DNA of 64,000 nt from Aurantimicrobium photophilum (GTDB lineage: Bacteria; Actinomycetota; Actinomycetes; Actinomycetales; Microbacteriaceae): the NCBI RefSeq assembly GCF_003194085.1, contig NZ_CP023994.1:992001-1056000 (forward strand). Direction: 5' to 3'. Shown piece after piece: positions 1-16,872 of this stretch (its first letter is position 1; each line of letters opens with the position of its first letter). The notes under the pieces were generated by a model, which saw only the letters and a list, made by a program, of their open reading frames with translations, was not told the DNA's origin and did no database searches. Position numbers and translations under genes: made by a program.

Positions 1-98
1 GCCTTCAAAACAGCCCGTGTGGGGTATTTGTGCTCCAGCTCAGTGACGATCAAAGACCGGAAAGCCGTCGATCTTCCTCCTGGGCTAGAGCTACCCAT
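1..98 (-). CDS. IS3-family transposase OrfB, N-terminal fragment (cut by window edge)
   Basis: In the frame -1 relative to OrfA, reading is open from the slippery A7 run (104-98) through the window edge. It encodes MGSSSPGGRS, then TAFRSLIVTELEHKY and PTRAVLK. The segment resembles the start of IS3 OrfB, a helical lead into the HTH_21 and DDE integrase core. The overlap with the last 16 or so codons of OrfA is the classical IS3 arrangement for -1 frameshifting. Only 32 codons are visible, so the catalytic DDE residues cannot be checked. Confidence 0.65.
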   Translation of the reverse strand, partial: MGSSSPGGRSTAFRSLIVTELEHKYPTRAVLK

Positions 99-523
99 TT
101 TTTTAGAATCTCGTTCTCCATTCGAAGAAACGCAAGTTCTTCTTCAGGCGTCATCGGCCCATCACCACGAGCTTTGCGTCCCGCAGTTTTCGACAAACCC
201 TCAGGTCCCTCGTTGCGATAAAGAACAACCCATTTATCGAACACGGCGCGAGTTGAGATATCGAACTCGACAAGAACATCCTGCTTCGGCGTTCCAGAGA
301 GGAACTTCTCAACAGCTGCAATTTTCAACTGAGGCGAATACTTTTTATTGCCCATAACAGCTGAGTCTAAAAGACGACCCTGCATATATTGGTCGTGCCA
401 ATTACGCACAGATTCCCGCTTGAGACCGAGTTGTGTAGCAATGGCATGAAAACCAAAACCCGCATCAAAAAGTCTTGCGACTTCGATGCGGGTTTCGAGT
501 GAATGTTTGACCCTGAGATCCAT
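50..523 (-). CDS. IS3-family transposase OrfA (helix-turn-helix subunit)
   Basis: A 157-residue DNA-binding protein that recognises the ends of the insertion sequence. Two helix-turn-helix segments are visible, around residues 10-45 (ending in SVRNWHDQYMQG) and 60-110, followed by a C-terminal leucine-zipper-like stretch (EEELAFLRMENEILKKW), the usual IS150/IS3 OrfA plan. The A-rich run at 104-98 on the minus strand is a likely programmed frameshift site producing an OrfAB fusion transposase. The start is the ATG at 523. The family assignment is firm; activity of this copy cannot be judged from one end. Confidence 0.88.
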   Translation of the reverse strand: MDLRVKHSLETRIEVARLFDAGFGFHAIATQLGLKRESVRNWHDQYMQGRLLDSAVMGNKKYSPQLKIAAVEKFLSGTPKQDVLVEFDISTRAVFDKWVVLYRNEGPEGLSKTAGRKARGDGPMTPEEELAFLRMENEILKKWVALAQEEDRRLSGL

Positions 524-561
524 GAACTTTCTTCCCTTTCAAGTAGAGACTCTTAATTACG

Positions 562-586
562 AGTCCCACTTTTGGGGTTCAGTTCA
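562..586. repeat. IS3-family terminal inverted repeat
   Basis: The plus strand here contains AGTCCCACTTTTGGGGTTCA followed by GTTCA. On the minus strand it starts TGAACTGAACCCCAAAAGTG, matching the shape of IS150-group terminal repeats. The partner repeat is outside the window. Confidence 0.6.
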
Positions 587-614
587 TTTCCCAGGGGCGT
601 TCTTGCTTTAGGAA

Positions 615-1694
615 TTAGATATACAGCTCTTCAGGAACGGTGAAACCGAAGATGGCCAAACCGCTGTCCCAAATCACCTGACACGCAGCACGCAATAGAT
701 CAAGCTTGTTCTCTCCCCGACTCACGATGGTGAGATTCATTCCGTCTTTGCGCACGGTTGCCCCTCGCACCGTAACAGAGCCATCTTTATTCGTGATGAC
801 GGCAGGATAGGGCTCTGAGAGCTCGCGCAAGTCATTCAGGATGTAATCAGGGCGAGAACCGACAGGGGCAGCTAACAACTGCTTGGCCTGGTCAATTCCG
901 GTCAGGACCAGCACCGTTTTCATTCCGGCACGATTGCCACCCATGACGTCGGTGTCGAGACGGTCTCCAATAAACAAGGCAGTCTCTGGAGCTGCGGCTG
1001 TGCCGAAGCGACGGGCTGCCTCGTCGAAGATGGGGAGTTCCGGCTTTCCCGCCACAACTGGAAGCCGACCGACCGCAGTGTGAACGGCAGAAACGAGTGT
1101 TCCGTTGCCAGGCGCAACACCGCGGGCAACAGGTATGGTCCAGTCCATATTGGTGGCAACCCAGGGAATACCAGCAGTTTCACCAGCCCCAGTAACAGTG
1201 CCACCAAAGGCATCTGCCGTTGGGCGAGCGTTCAATGCGAAAGAAGCTTCAGCCAGTTGCTTCCACCCCACATCGGGAGAGAAACCCTGAATTACAGCAG
1301 CAGGATTGTCTTCTGCTGAGAACGTGACAACGTAACCGTTCTTCTCCAGCTCATAGGTGAGGCCCTCACCACCGACAACCAAAATGGTGGAACCAGGTTC
1401 AACAAGTTCAGCAAGGAGATGCATGGCGGCCTGAGGTGAGGACACAATATCTTCGTCAGAGCAGCTCAAACCCAGCTCACGCAGGTGACCTGCGACACTG
1501 GCTGCCGTGCGCGAAGCGTTGTTGGTGATGTACCCCACACGTATGTGCTCAGCAACAGCATTCAACGACTCCACGGCATGTGGAATCGCTCCAGGCCCTG
1601 CATAGACAACACCATCGAGGTCAGCAAGAACAACGACCTTCCCCTCAATGGGGCTAGGGGCTAGTTCTGGCTGCTTCTTGGAGAAGAGGCTCAC
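615..1694 (-). CDS. HAD-IIA family sugar/nucleotide phosphatase (NagD-like)
   Basis: A 359-residue cytoplasmic HAD-superfamily phosphatase of subfamily IIA, the NagD / p-nitrophenyl phosphatase group. HAD motif I is ADLDGVVYAG with the catalytic Asp pair at residues 25 and 27; motif II is the TNNAS near residue 60; motif IV is IGDRLDTDVMGG near residue 245. The C-terminal 70 residues past the usual HAD core are an extension seen in actinobacterial relatives. Substrate is unknown; the family acts on small phosphorylated metabolites. The start is a GTG at 1694 that overlaps the stop of the upstream gene by 4 bp (GTGA), so the two are translationally coupled. Confidence 0.88.
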   Translation of the reverse strand: MSLFSKKQPELAPSPIEGKVVVLADLDGVVYAGPGAIPHAVESLNAVAEHIRVGYITNNASRTAASVAGHLRELGLSCSDEDIVSSPQAAMHLLAELVEPGSTILVVGGEGLTYELEKNGYVVTFSAEDNPAAVIQGFSPDVGWKQLAEASFALNARPTADAFGGTVTGAGETAGIPWVATNMDWTIPVARGVAPGNGTLVSAVHTAVGRLPVVAGKPELPIFDEAARRFGTAAAPETALFIGDRLDTDVMGGNRAGMKTVLVLTGIDQAKQLLAAPVGSRPDYILNDLRELSEPYPAVITNKDGSVTVRGATVRKDGMNLTIVSRGENKLDLLRAACQVIWDSGLAIFGFTVPEELYI

Positions 1695-3589
1695 GCCTTA
1701 TCTCCCTCGGCATCCAGGTGCGCTGTCTCAATCAGAATCTGGCGGACATCATCTTCGAGAAGGTCATCAGGACTAATTCCTTCAGCGATGAGGGCATCCT
1801 TTTCCTCTGAACTCAGTTCCACCTCAGCACTGTCCGATTCCTCGAACGCGCCTGAGCTGATGACATCAGCCAAAGCGAGACCTTCGTTATCAACCAGGCC
1901 CTCAGATACGAGCTCGAGCTCGTCTTCTTCGAGTTCTTCTTCGAACACGACAATGTCTTGTTCATCTTCGTCCGAAGATTCCATCAGGTCCGCAGCAACG
2001 AGAGCCTTCTCGGCAATTTCAGCACAGGTGGTCCACTCAGCAGCTTCTTGGTGTCGACCAAGCTCTTCCAGAACCTCTGCATAAGCACTAAATAATGCAG
2101 GGCTATAGGTGAACGCCTTGGTGGGATCAAGCTGAGGAATTTCGAGCTCGGCGAGAGCAAGGTCAACCTGATCGAGATCCAAACGAGCACCCGACATCGC
2201 AATAGAGAGAGCAACCTGTGTTGCTTCACTGAGTGTGGAGCGTTCAACAGAACGGCCCAGTTCCAGCGCCTTGTCTGGACGTCCAACACCACGCTCTGCA
2301 TCCACCATGAGTGCAATCTGCTCGTTCGAGCCAGAAATGCGACGGTAGGTGCGAAGTTCACGCAAAGCCAGAGCAAAGTCACCAATGGCATAAGCCGTAA
2401 TTCCGAGAGTTTCACGAACAATCGCAATACGACCAGCACGACGTGCTGCCGAGAGCACATGCTGGTGAGCCAGTTCAGGATTCTCATCCATCAAACGAAC
2501 CGCCATCACAAGGTGCTTGGCAACGCGTTCTGCGTTTTCCTTGGTCAGAGTTTTCAGCTCATTACGAGCGACCTTGTCGAGTTCATCACCGGTGACATCG
2601 TCATCGATCCAGGGGTCATCGTGGTGTGGACGAACCATACGAAGTTCGCGAGCCATGCGCTGCTCTTCAGTAAGTTCTGGCTCTTCCCAACGAGAAGAGC
2701 GGTCATCACGACCACGAGGAGCACCAGCACGATCTGGACGACCTCCACGGTCACCGAAACGGGGACGTTCTGAACGATCTCCGTAGGATGGTCGATCTCC
2801 CCCACGATCTGGACGAGGACCACGGTCACCATATGAGGGACGGTCTCCGCGTTGGGGACGATCTCCATAACTTGGACGGTCAGAACGCTCCGGACGGGGG
2901 CCTCTGTCGCCGTAGGAAGGACGGTCTCCACCGCGATCGGGGCGAGGACCACGATCACCATATGAGGGTCGTTCTCCCCGCTGAGGACGATCACCATAAC
3001 TAGGACGCTCGGAACGTTCCGGACGACCGTTACGGTCTCCAAATGAAGGCTTACCGCCTCTATCTCCGCCTGGACGTTCGCCTCGAGGAGCTCCATTTGA
3101 ACCGCCTCGGCCGAAACCACCGCGCTCTGGGCGTGCGTTACGGTCTCCGCGGTCACCATATGCGGGGCGATCACCCGCTGGACGGTAAGGACGGTCACCT
3201 CGTGGTGCACCGTCACGACTGCCGTAGGTAGAACGTTCTCCACGGGGTGCACCATCACGATCTCCATAGCGCGGGCGGTCTCCACGGGGGGCACCATCAC
3301 GATCTCCATAACGAGGACGCTCTCCCCTATCGGGACGAGCTCCATTTGAAGGTCGTTCTCCACGCTGAGGACGGTCACCGTAAGAAGGGCGCTCTCCACG
3401 CTGAGGACGGTCACCATAGGTGGGACGATCACCGCGTTGCGGACGTGACTGTCCATCACGGGGAACGCCATAGCGGTTGGGACGTTCTTCTCGAGAACCC
3501 TCTGAGCGGTTGTAGCGGGGGCCCTGGCCATCGCGGCGGGCTCGGTCAGCACGATCAGGCGTGCCAAAATCTTCGTTGTTATCGCTCAT
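1691..3589 (-). CDS. TPR-like helical protein with long RG/YGDR-repeat disordered tail
   Basis: A 632-residue protein in two halves. Residues 1-300 are almost entirely Arg, Gly, Asp, Pro, Ser and Tyr, with about 13 copies of [YF]GDR set in units like RGERPSYGDRPQ; this should be intrinsically disordered and resembles eukaryotic RGG boxes that bind RNA. Residues 301-632 are helical and TPR-like (for example ALRELRTYRRISGSNEQIALM), ending in a strongly acidic tail (EEELEEDELELVSEG). I choose the ATG at 3589 (MSDNNEDFG) because AGGA lies 8 bp upstream; an upstream in-frame ATG at 3643 lacks this. Relatives are conserved in Microbacteriaceae next to the HAD gene, but their function is not established. 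RNA binding is inference from composition. Confidence 0.8.
   Translation of the reverse strand: MSDNNEDFGTPDRADRARRDGQGPRYNRSEGSREERPNRYGVPRDGQSRPQRGDRPTYGDRPQRGERPSYGDRPQRGERPSNGARPDRGERPRYGDRDGAPRGDRPRYGDRDGAPRGERSTYGSRDGAPRGDRPYRPAGDRPAYGDRGDRNARPERGGFGRGGSNGAPRGERPGGDRGGKPSFGDRNGRPERSERPSYGDRPQRGERPSYGDRGPRPDRGGDRPSYGDRGPRPERSDRPSYGDRPQRGDRPSYGDRGPRPDRGGDRPSYGDRSERPRFGDRGGRPDRAGAPRGRDDRSSRWEEPELTEEQRMARELRMVRPHHDDPWIDDDVTGDELDKVARNELKTLTKENAERVAKHLVMAVRLMDENPELAHQHVLSAARRAGRIAIVRETLGITAYAIGDFALALRELRTYRRISGSNEQIALMVDAERGVGRPDKALELGRSVERSTLSEATQVALSIAMSGARLDLDQVDLALAELEIPQLDPTKAFTYSPALFSAYAEVLEELGRHQEAAEWTTCAEIAEKALVAADLMESSDEDEQDIVVFEEELEEDELELVSEGLVDNEGLALADVISSGAFEESDSAEVELSSEEKDALIAEGISPDDLLEDDVRQILIETAHLDAEGDKA
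2740..3540 (-). repeat. Degenerate tandem coding repeats (YGDR units)
   Basis: This DNA consists of imperfect repeats of about 27-36 bp encoding units such as RGERPSYGDRPQ and RPDRGGDRPSYGDRG. It also keeps long open frames on other strands and frames, which are shadows of the repeat and not genes. Such repeats are prone to slipped-strand length change. Confidence 0.8.
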
Positions 3590-3658
3590 AAGAGAGTCCT
3601 CTGTGTAGTTTGATCGCATCTGTGGCGTTGCCAACAGGTGCAATGTCTAGCTTAACGC

Positions 3659-3692
3659 AAAATAGCCACCCGTAAAAACGGGTGGCTATTTT
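3659..3692. terminator. rrn operon terminator, bidirectional in form
   Basis: A perfect 15-bp inverted repeat (AAAATAGCCACCCGT, loop AAAA, then its complement) lies just beyond the 5S gene. The stem is flanked by A and T runs on both sides, so it could stop minus-strand transcripts from the rRNA operon and shield the TPR gene downstream. Confidence 0.88.
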
Positions 3693-3701
3693 ACAAATAA
3701 G

Positions 3702-3818
3702 TCCGGCGGTGTCCTACTCTCCCACAGGGTCCCCCCTGCAGTACCATCGGCGCAGAGAGTCTTAGCTTCCGGGTTCGGAATGTAACCGGGCGTTTCCCTC
3801 TCGCTATGGCCGCCGAAA
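3702..3818 (-). rRNA. rrf: 5S ribosomal RNA
   Basis: About 117 nt. On the minus strand it begins GTTTCGGCGGCCATAGCGAG and ends in GGACACCGCCGGA, with the conserved internal CCGAACCCGGAAGCTAAG block. The two ends pair as helix I. It follows the 23S gene in the same operon; ends are set by the helix I pairing and may be off by 1-2 nt. Confidence 0.95.
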
Positions 3819-3954
3819 CACTATTGATGTATATCAAAGTGAAACGAGCACATACGAAATGTGCAGGTTCTCGACCGTACATCGAGAACCACTCAGTGGA
3901 CGCGAACATCAGGCCACACAACCCAGCCTTACAACGGGTTATGTGTAGTGATTA
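3819..3954 (-). other. 23S-5S spacer with processing-stem arm and hairpin
   Basis: Positions 3875-3910 are the 3' arm of the 23S processing stem: in the transcript they pair with 7184-7219 in the 16S-23S spacer over 36 positions with only two mismatches. Overlapping this arm is a local hairpin, GGTTCTCGA (3866-3874) with TCGAGAACC (3882-3890), which would compete with the long-range stem. No gene is seen here. Confidence 0.75.
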
Positions 3955-9011
<5,057 letters not shown>

Positions 9012-9278
9012 AGTTGATAGCCACCTAACCGAAGTCTGGTGGCAAATCTATTTATGTGACATTCCCCGGAATAAGGGCGAAAGTCACGAGTTTGAAACTG
9101 ACAGAACAAATCATTACTGACTTGCTTTGTTGTTTTAATTTTTATCCAAAGGAATCCGTACATCTACAAAAAGTAGATGCCGGGTTTTGGCATTTGACAT
9201 TGTGCACGCTGTTGAGTTCTCAAGGATCGGGCGCTCCTACTCCAATTCCTTTCGGAACCGGTTTAGGGCAACTGTCCT

Positions 9279-9306
9279 AACTTACCATCAAAAGCGATCT
9301 TGTCAA
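9279..9306 (-). promoter_or_regulatory. Likely main rRNA operon promoter
   Basis: The minus strand has a perfect -35 TTGACA (9306-9301), a 16-bp spacer, and a -10-like TAAGTT (9284-9279). It lies about 50 bp upstream of the leader arm of the 16S processing stem. The assignment rests on consensus match and position only. Confidence 0.55.
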
Positions 9307-9486
9307 ACTCATCACCGGAGAGTCGTAGACTCCCTGGCTGCCGTTCGCAACATCGCGATACATGATGGATTTTCATCCGGTTAGCTTCCAAGTGTGCGCC
9401 TAGGCGTTTTCTCAAAGAAGCTGAGATGGTCCCGCTTGAGGTCTGACGCTCTGAGGCAATCAGCACCTTTGGGGTGACAAGTGACT

Positions 9487-9515
9487 ACATTACGGGTTTA
9501 TTACGACCCGAGCAA
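9487..9515 (-). promoter_or_regulatory. Possible second upstream rRNA promoter
   Basis: TTGCTC (9515-9510), a 17-bp spacer and TAATGT (9492-9487) on the minus strand resemble a second promoter. The -35 is weak, and the match could be chance. Confidence 0.3.
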
Positions 9516-9570
9516 ATCACTACCGCATCCCGGGCGTGTCGCCCTGCTTGGCCCGTATAACGCAGTGGTT

Positions 9571-10860
9571 TTACTCGACGAATACGCCCGCCAGAGTCTT
9601 CTTTCCGCGACGCAACACAGCCATTCCACTGGGAAGTACATACTTTTCCAGTGTTTCGTCTTCAGCAGTGATCTTCACGTTGTTGAGATAGACGCCACCT
9701 TCAGCAATTGAACGGCGTGCAGCACCCAGGCTCTGCGATAGTTCAGTATCAACTAACAGCTGAGCAACAGGGGTATTTGCCGGCGTCGTGGTGTGAGGAA
9801 GCTCGCGTAAGGCAGCTTCGAGAGTAGCGGCATCGAGTTCGGCCAACTCCCCCTGCCCAAACAGTGCAGCTGCAGCCGCAATAGCGGCCTCAGTAGCAGC
9901 CTCACCGTGTACAAGTGAAGTTACTTCCAGAGCCAGGCGGCGCTGAGCAGCACGCTTGAATGGTTCTTCGGCGACCTGCTGTGCCAATTCTTCGATTTCT
10001 GCACGAGTGAGGAAGGTAAAGACCTTGATGCGATCAATCACATCTGCATCGTCGGTGTTGAGCCAGAACTGGTAGAACGCATAAGGGCTGGTCATAGAGG
10101 CATCGAGCCAGACGGCGTTGCCCTCACTCTTACCGAACTTGGTGCCATCACTATTGGTAATCAATGGTGTACCAATGGCATGAACACTCTTACCTTCGGC
10201 ACGGTGAATCAGATCAGTACCGCTGGTGAGGTTACCCCACTGGTCACTACCGCCGGTCTGCAAGACACAGTCATAGTTGCGGTAGAGCTCCAGGAAGTCC
10301 ATACCCTGAAGAATCTGGTAGCTGAACTCGGTGTAACTAATACCTGCTTCTGAATTCAGTCGCGCAGAAACAGCGTCCTTCTTGAGCATGGTGCCCACGC
10401 GGTAGTACTTTCCCACGTCGCGTAGGAAGTCAATCGCTGACATGGGGGCAGTCCAGTCCAGGTTGTTCACCATACGAGCAGCGTTGACGCCCTCAAAGCT
10501 GAGGAACTTAGAAATCTGTGAACTGAGGTAGCCAACCCACTCATTCACCGTGTCTTTGGTGTTGAGGGTGCGCTCAGCGGTGGGACGTGGATCTCCCACA
10601 AGTCCGGTGGAACCACCGACAAGCCCCAAGGGCTTGTGACCGGCGAGCTGGATACGTCGTAGCAACAGCAGCTGCACGAGGTTACCCAAGTGCAACGATG
10701 GTGCTGTGGGGTCAAAACCGCAGTAATACGTGATGGGTGGGCCCTGGAAGAGCTTCTTGAGCTCATCAGCATCGGTGGAGACATGAATCAGACCGCGCCA
10801 GACCAACTCATCCCAGAGGGTGTCGAAGCTGGAATCATTTGCTTGTGTTTCGAGTGACAC
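9571..10860 (-). CDS. tyrS: Tyrosyl-tRNA synthetase
   Basis: A 429-residue cytoplasmic class I synthetase that charges tRNA-Tyr. The HIGH motif appears as HLGN near residue 57 and the KMSKS loop as KFGKS near residue 240, with the tyrosine-site YTEFSYQILQGMDF segment between. A C-terminal S4-like RNA-binding domain (RRSIAEGGVYLNN) completes the normal length. The start is a GTG at 10860 placed directly after the TAA of argH (TAAGTG), so it is co-transcribed with the arginine genes. The argH-tyrS neighbourhood is common in Actinobacteria. Confidence 0.97.
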   Translation of the reverse strand: MSLETQANDSSFDTLWDELVWRGLIHVSTDADELKKLFQGPPITYYCGFDPTAPSLHLGNLVQLLLLRRIQLAGHKPLGLVGGSTGLVGDPRPTAERTLNTKDTVNEWVGYLSSQISKFLSFEGVNAARMVNNLDWTAPMSAIDFLRDVGKYYRVGTMLKKDAVSARLNSEAGISYTEFSYQILQGMDFLELYRNYDCVLQTGGSDQWGNLTSGTDLIHRAEGKSVHAIGTPLITNSDGTKFGKSEGNAVWLDASMTSPYAFYQFWLNTDDADVIDRIKVFTFLTRAEIEELAQQVAEEPFKRAAQRRLALEVTSLVHGEAATEAAIAAAAALFGQGELAELDAATLEAALRELPHTTTPANTPVAQLLVDTELSQSLGAARRSIAEGGVYLNNVKITAEDETLEKYVLPSGMAVLRRGKKTLAGVFVE

Positions 10861-12303
<1,443 letters not shown>

Positions 12304-12325
12304 TCAATCCTAGGGTTGTCGTGAA

Positions 12326-14142
<1,817 letters not shown>

Positions 14143-14158
14143 GAGAAATCCTTGAATT

Positions 14159-15328
14159 CTAGCTCGCGTACGCGCTGTTTTCGTGCACGTAGTCGTGGGT
14201 CAAATCATTGGTCCAGATTGTTGCAGTTTCAGTTCCGCTGTGGAGTTCAATCTGGATATCCACTTCGCGCGGGGTGAGATCAACCAGTTCACGAGACTGA
14301 TCAGGCTCCCCTGCGGTGCAGACGGCAACACCGTTGAAGCTCACATCAATGTTGTAAGGGTCAAAGACAGCAGAGCTGGTTCCTACCGCTGCCAACACAC
14401 GACCCCAGTTGGGGTCGTTGCCGAAGATGGCGGCCTTGAACAGGTTCGAGCGGCTCACTGTTCGTGCCACATCCACTGCATCATCTTCTGATGCAGCACC
14501 GGTGACAGTGATGTGAATGTTGTGGCTCGCACCTTCAGCGTCCTTCTGGAGCTGAATAGCGAGATCACGACACAGCTCTGTCAGACGTGCTGTGAACTCT
14601 GCCAATTCTGGTTCAACGCCAGAGGCACCTGAAGCCATCAGGGTGACCTGATCATTGGTAGACATACAGCCGTCTGAATCCAAGCGGTCAAAAGTCACAC
14701 GAGTGGCTGCGCGCAGCGCAGTATCCAGCTGTTCACTGGTCAACACCGCATCCGTTGTGATGACAACGAGCATGGTTGCCAGTCCAGGAGCCAACATGCC
14801 AGCACCCTTAGCCATACCGCCGATGGTGTACCCAGCACCGGTAGAGGTCGACATCTTGGGAACAGAGTCGGTGGTCATGATGGCGTGAGCAGCATCGATA
14901 CCGGCTTGTTCACTGGTGCCCGCGTCAGAAAGAACTTCCAAGCCCGAATCCCAGACACCGGTCTTGAGTTTGTCGAGGTCAAGTTGTTCACCAATCAGAC
15001 CAGTGGAACACACGAGAACGTCACCTGCAGAAACTCCCAGACGCTCGGCTACCGCCTCAGCAGTGGCATGCGTGGTTTGGAATCCACGAGCACCGGTGTA
15101 ACAGTTCGCACCACCCGAATTCAGCACGATAGCTTCCACCACAGGATCAGCCATAACTTGCTGACTCCAGAGAATGGGGTTGGCCTTGCATCGGTTCGAG
15201 GTAAACACTGCGGCTACTGACTTCAAAGGCCCCAGGTTTCGCACCATGGCGAAATCCTTCTTACCGGTGGACTTCAGTCCACACACAACACCTGCGGCAC
15301 TAAAGCCAGCTGCAGCGGTCACACTCAC
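14159..15328 (-). CDS. argJ: Bifunctional ornithine acetyltransferase / N-acetylglutamate synthase
   Basis: A 389-residue ArgJ that recycles the acetyl group from acetylornithine to glutamate. The autocleavage site [11 protein letters not shown] is intact, with Thr185 as the new N-terminal nucleophile of the beta chain. The presence of ArgJ means the cell uses the cyclic route to ornithine, so no ArgE is needed. The start is a GTG at 15328 overlapping the argC stop by 4 bp. Whether it is mono- or bifunctional cannot be told from sequence alone. Confidence 0.95.
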   Translation of the reverse strand: MSVTAAAGFSAAGVVCGLKSTGKKDFAMVRNLGPLKSVAAVFTSNRCKANPILWSQQVMADPVVEAIVLNSGGANCYTGARGFQTTHATAEAVAERLGVSAGDVLVCSTGLIGEQLDLDKLKTGVWDSGLEVLSDAGTSEQAGIDAAHAIMTTDSVPKMSTSTGAGYTIGGMAKGAGMLAPGLATMLVVITTDAVLTSEQLDTALRAATRVTFDRLDSDGCMSTNDQVTLMASGASGVEPELAEFTARLTELCRDLAIQLQKDAEGASHNIHITVTGAASEDDAVDVARTVSRSNLFKAAIFGNDPNWGRVLAAVGTSSAVFDPYNIDVSFNGVAVCTAGEPDQSRELVDLTPREVDIQIELHSGTETATIWTNDLTHDYVHENSAYAS

Positions 15329-16368
15329 GGTGCAACTCCATTCGTGGTTAGTCCAGTAGTTTCTGGGATCCCAAGAGCAATGTTGGCGGACTGAATAGCC
15401 GCACCGGCAGTGCCCTTGGTCAAGTTATCGAGGGCGCTGATGACAACAACGCGACCGGCGTTCTCATCCAGTGCAAGGCCAATCAGGCAGGTGTTTGCAC
15501 CCACGGTGTCTGCGGTGCGCGGGAACTGACCGAGAGGGAGAACCTGAACAAAAGGTTCGTTTGCATAGGCAGCACTCCACGCAGCGTGCAATTTCTCTAG
15601 CGTCACACCAGGCTTGATGCGCGCCGTGGTGGTGGCCAGAATGCCACGAGACATGGGCACCAGCACGGGAGTCATGGAGACAGACACCTCGGCAGCACCA
15701 GCTTTACGCAGGTTTTGTGCAATCTCAGGAGTGTGGCGGTGAACGCCACCAACGGCATATGCCGAGGCAGAGCCCATGATTTCACTAGCCAGCAGATCAA
15801 CCTTGAGGCTCTTTCCTGCTCCAGAAGGGCCAACTGACAACACAGAAACAATATCTACCGCGTCAATGAGATCTGCCTGAACACCAGGAGCAATTGCTAA
15901 CGAAATCGCAGAAGCGTTACAGCCAGGAGCTGCGATGCGCTTCGTTCCAGCAAGAAATTCACGCTGGGAACCAGTGGAGAGGGGAAGTTCAGGGATGCCG
16001 TAGGTCCAGGCAGAGTTGAACTCGCCGCCGTAGAACGCATCCCAGTCTTCTTTGTCTTCAAGACGGTGGTCAGCACCGCAGTCAATAACGAGCGTGTCTG
16101 CACTCAGTTGTGCGGCGAGCGCGCCGGAAGAACCGTGTGGTAACGCCAAAAAGACAACATCGTGTCCCGAAAGAATCTCGGCAGTGGTGTCCTGCAGAAC
16201 GAGATCGCCGTAGCTACGCAGATGTGGCTGCACATCAATGAGACGTTGGCCAGCATTGGAGTGGGCGGTAACCGTCCGCACCTCAAGCTCGGGGTGACCT
16301 GCGAGCAGGCGAAGCACCTCACCACCGGCATAACCGCTGGCTCCAGCAATGGCAACCGAGTATGTCAT
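15325..16368 (-). CDS. argC: N-acetyl-gamma-glutamyl-phosphate reductase
   Basis: A 347-residue NADPH-dependent reductase, third step to ornithine. The Rossmann motif GASGYAGGE is at residues 9-17 and the catalytic Cys150 sits in PGCNASA. Argininosuccinate-independent, it works on the product of ArgB. It is first in the minus-strand arginine run, so the operon promoter should lie in the 67 bp upstream; no clear ArgR box is visible there. Confidence 0.96.
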   Translation of the reverse strand: MTYSVAIAGASGYAGGEVLRLLAGHPELEVRTVTAHSNAGQRLIDVQPHLRSYGDLVLQDTTAEILSGHDVVFLALPHGSSGALAAQLSADTLVIDCGADHRLEDKEDWDAFYGGEFNSAWTYGIPELPLSTGSQREFLAGTKRIAAPGCNASAISLAIAPGVQADLIDAVDIVSVLSVGPSGAGKSLKVDLLASEIMGSASAYAVGGVHRHTPEIAQNLRKAGAAEVSVSMTPVLVPMSRGILATTTARIKPGVTLEKLHAAWSAAYANEPFVQVLPLGQFPRTADTVGANTCLIGLALDENAGRVVVISALDNLTKGTAGAAIQSANIALGIPETTGLTTNGVAP

Positions 16369-16435
16369 TAGATAACTCTATCTAAACCTTCAACCAGTTA
16401 TTGAACTTTGGCAGGGCGGGAGAGCGTGTCCACAG

Positions 16436-16864
16436 TTACTGGCTAAGTTCTTCCGCAATGACAGGAACTCCACCATTCCAGGCCCACGCAATGGTGTGAC
16501 GGAGTGCTTCAAGATTGAGCGACGCAAAACGACCCAGGTATAGGCACCATTTGCCTGTTTTATAGGGGCCAATTTCTGTGAGTTGTGATTCAAATCCCGG
16601 GTAATACACGCCATACACAGACATGGAAGCCTTTCTCGGAGAGAAAGATAACACCGGCATATCTCCCTCATGGCCTGAGGCATATCGGTAATGAAATGAC
16701 CCAAATCCAATGATGTTGGTTCCCCACATCACAGGCTCAACACCAGAAGCGTCACGCATCAAGCCAAGCAACACTTCTGCATCCTCGCGGCGCCCGAGTG
16801 GTTCAACCTGTGCGAGGAATTCTGTTACCGACGCCGACGTGGGAACTGTCTTCGTTTCAGCCAT
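16436..16864 (-). CDS. DUF1801 domain protein (YdhG-like)
   Basis: A 142-residue soluble protein of the DUF1801 family, which has a compact alpha/beta fold related to iron-chaperone-like YdhG proteins; the role is not established. Recognisable segments are EPVMWGTNIIGFGSFHYRY and the family C-terminal pattern with GKWCLYLGRF. I choose the ATG at 16864 (MAETKTV). A GTG at 16873 in the same frame touches the pheT stop and is an alternative. It follows pheT directly on the same strand and is likely read from the pheST transcript. Confidence 0.8.
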   Translation of the reverse strand: MAETKTVPTSASVTEFLAQVEPLGRREDAEVLLGLMRDASGVEPVMWGTNIIGFGSFHYRYASGHEGDMPVLSFSPRKASMSVYGVYYPGFESQLTEIGPYKTGKWCLYLGRFASLNLEALRHTIAWAWNGGVPVIAEELSQ

Positions 16865-16872
16865 ACGAAGCA

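Larger units (their letters stand above)
1..586 (-). mobile_element. IS3-family (IS150-like) insertion sequence, one end; rest lies beyond the window
   Basis: The stretch holds an IS3-type orfA, the first part of an orfB in the -1 frame, and a terminal end. The outer boundary is placed at 586 because the minus-strand sequence beginning there (TGAACTGAACCCCAAAAGTG) has the form of IS150-group ends, which carry a TGNACTGACCCCCAAAAGT-like terminal repeat. The other end and most of orfB are outside the window, so intactness and target-site duplication cannot be judged. The element lies just downstream of the HAD gene at 615-1694. Confidence 0.8.
9012..9570 (-). other. rrn leader and promoter region, no genes
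   Basis: This 559-bp stretch separates tyrS from 16S. It holds the 5' arm of the 16S processing stem (9203-9231), a boxA-like TTGAGAACTCAACAG on the minus strand over the same bases, and two possible promoters given separately. Small open frames here show no ribosome-binding sites or protein-like sequence. Confidence 0.75.

Noticed and set aside
2740-3540. CRISPR-like array
   Set aside because: Repeat spacing is short and irregular and the units are in coding frame; there are no spacers and no cas genes.
2554-3567. Long open frame (337 codons) in another minus-strand frame within the repeat region
   Set aside because: It is a frame-shifted reading of the YGDR repeat DNA. It has no protein-like composition and lies entirely inside the real gene.
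16389-16405. Inverted repeat TTCAA-N7-TTGAA upstream of argC as an ArgR operator
   Set aside because: It does not fit the ARG box (TGAAT-rich half-sites with short spacing), and no argR is present. It may be chance.
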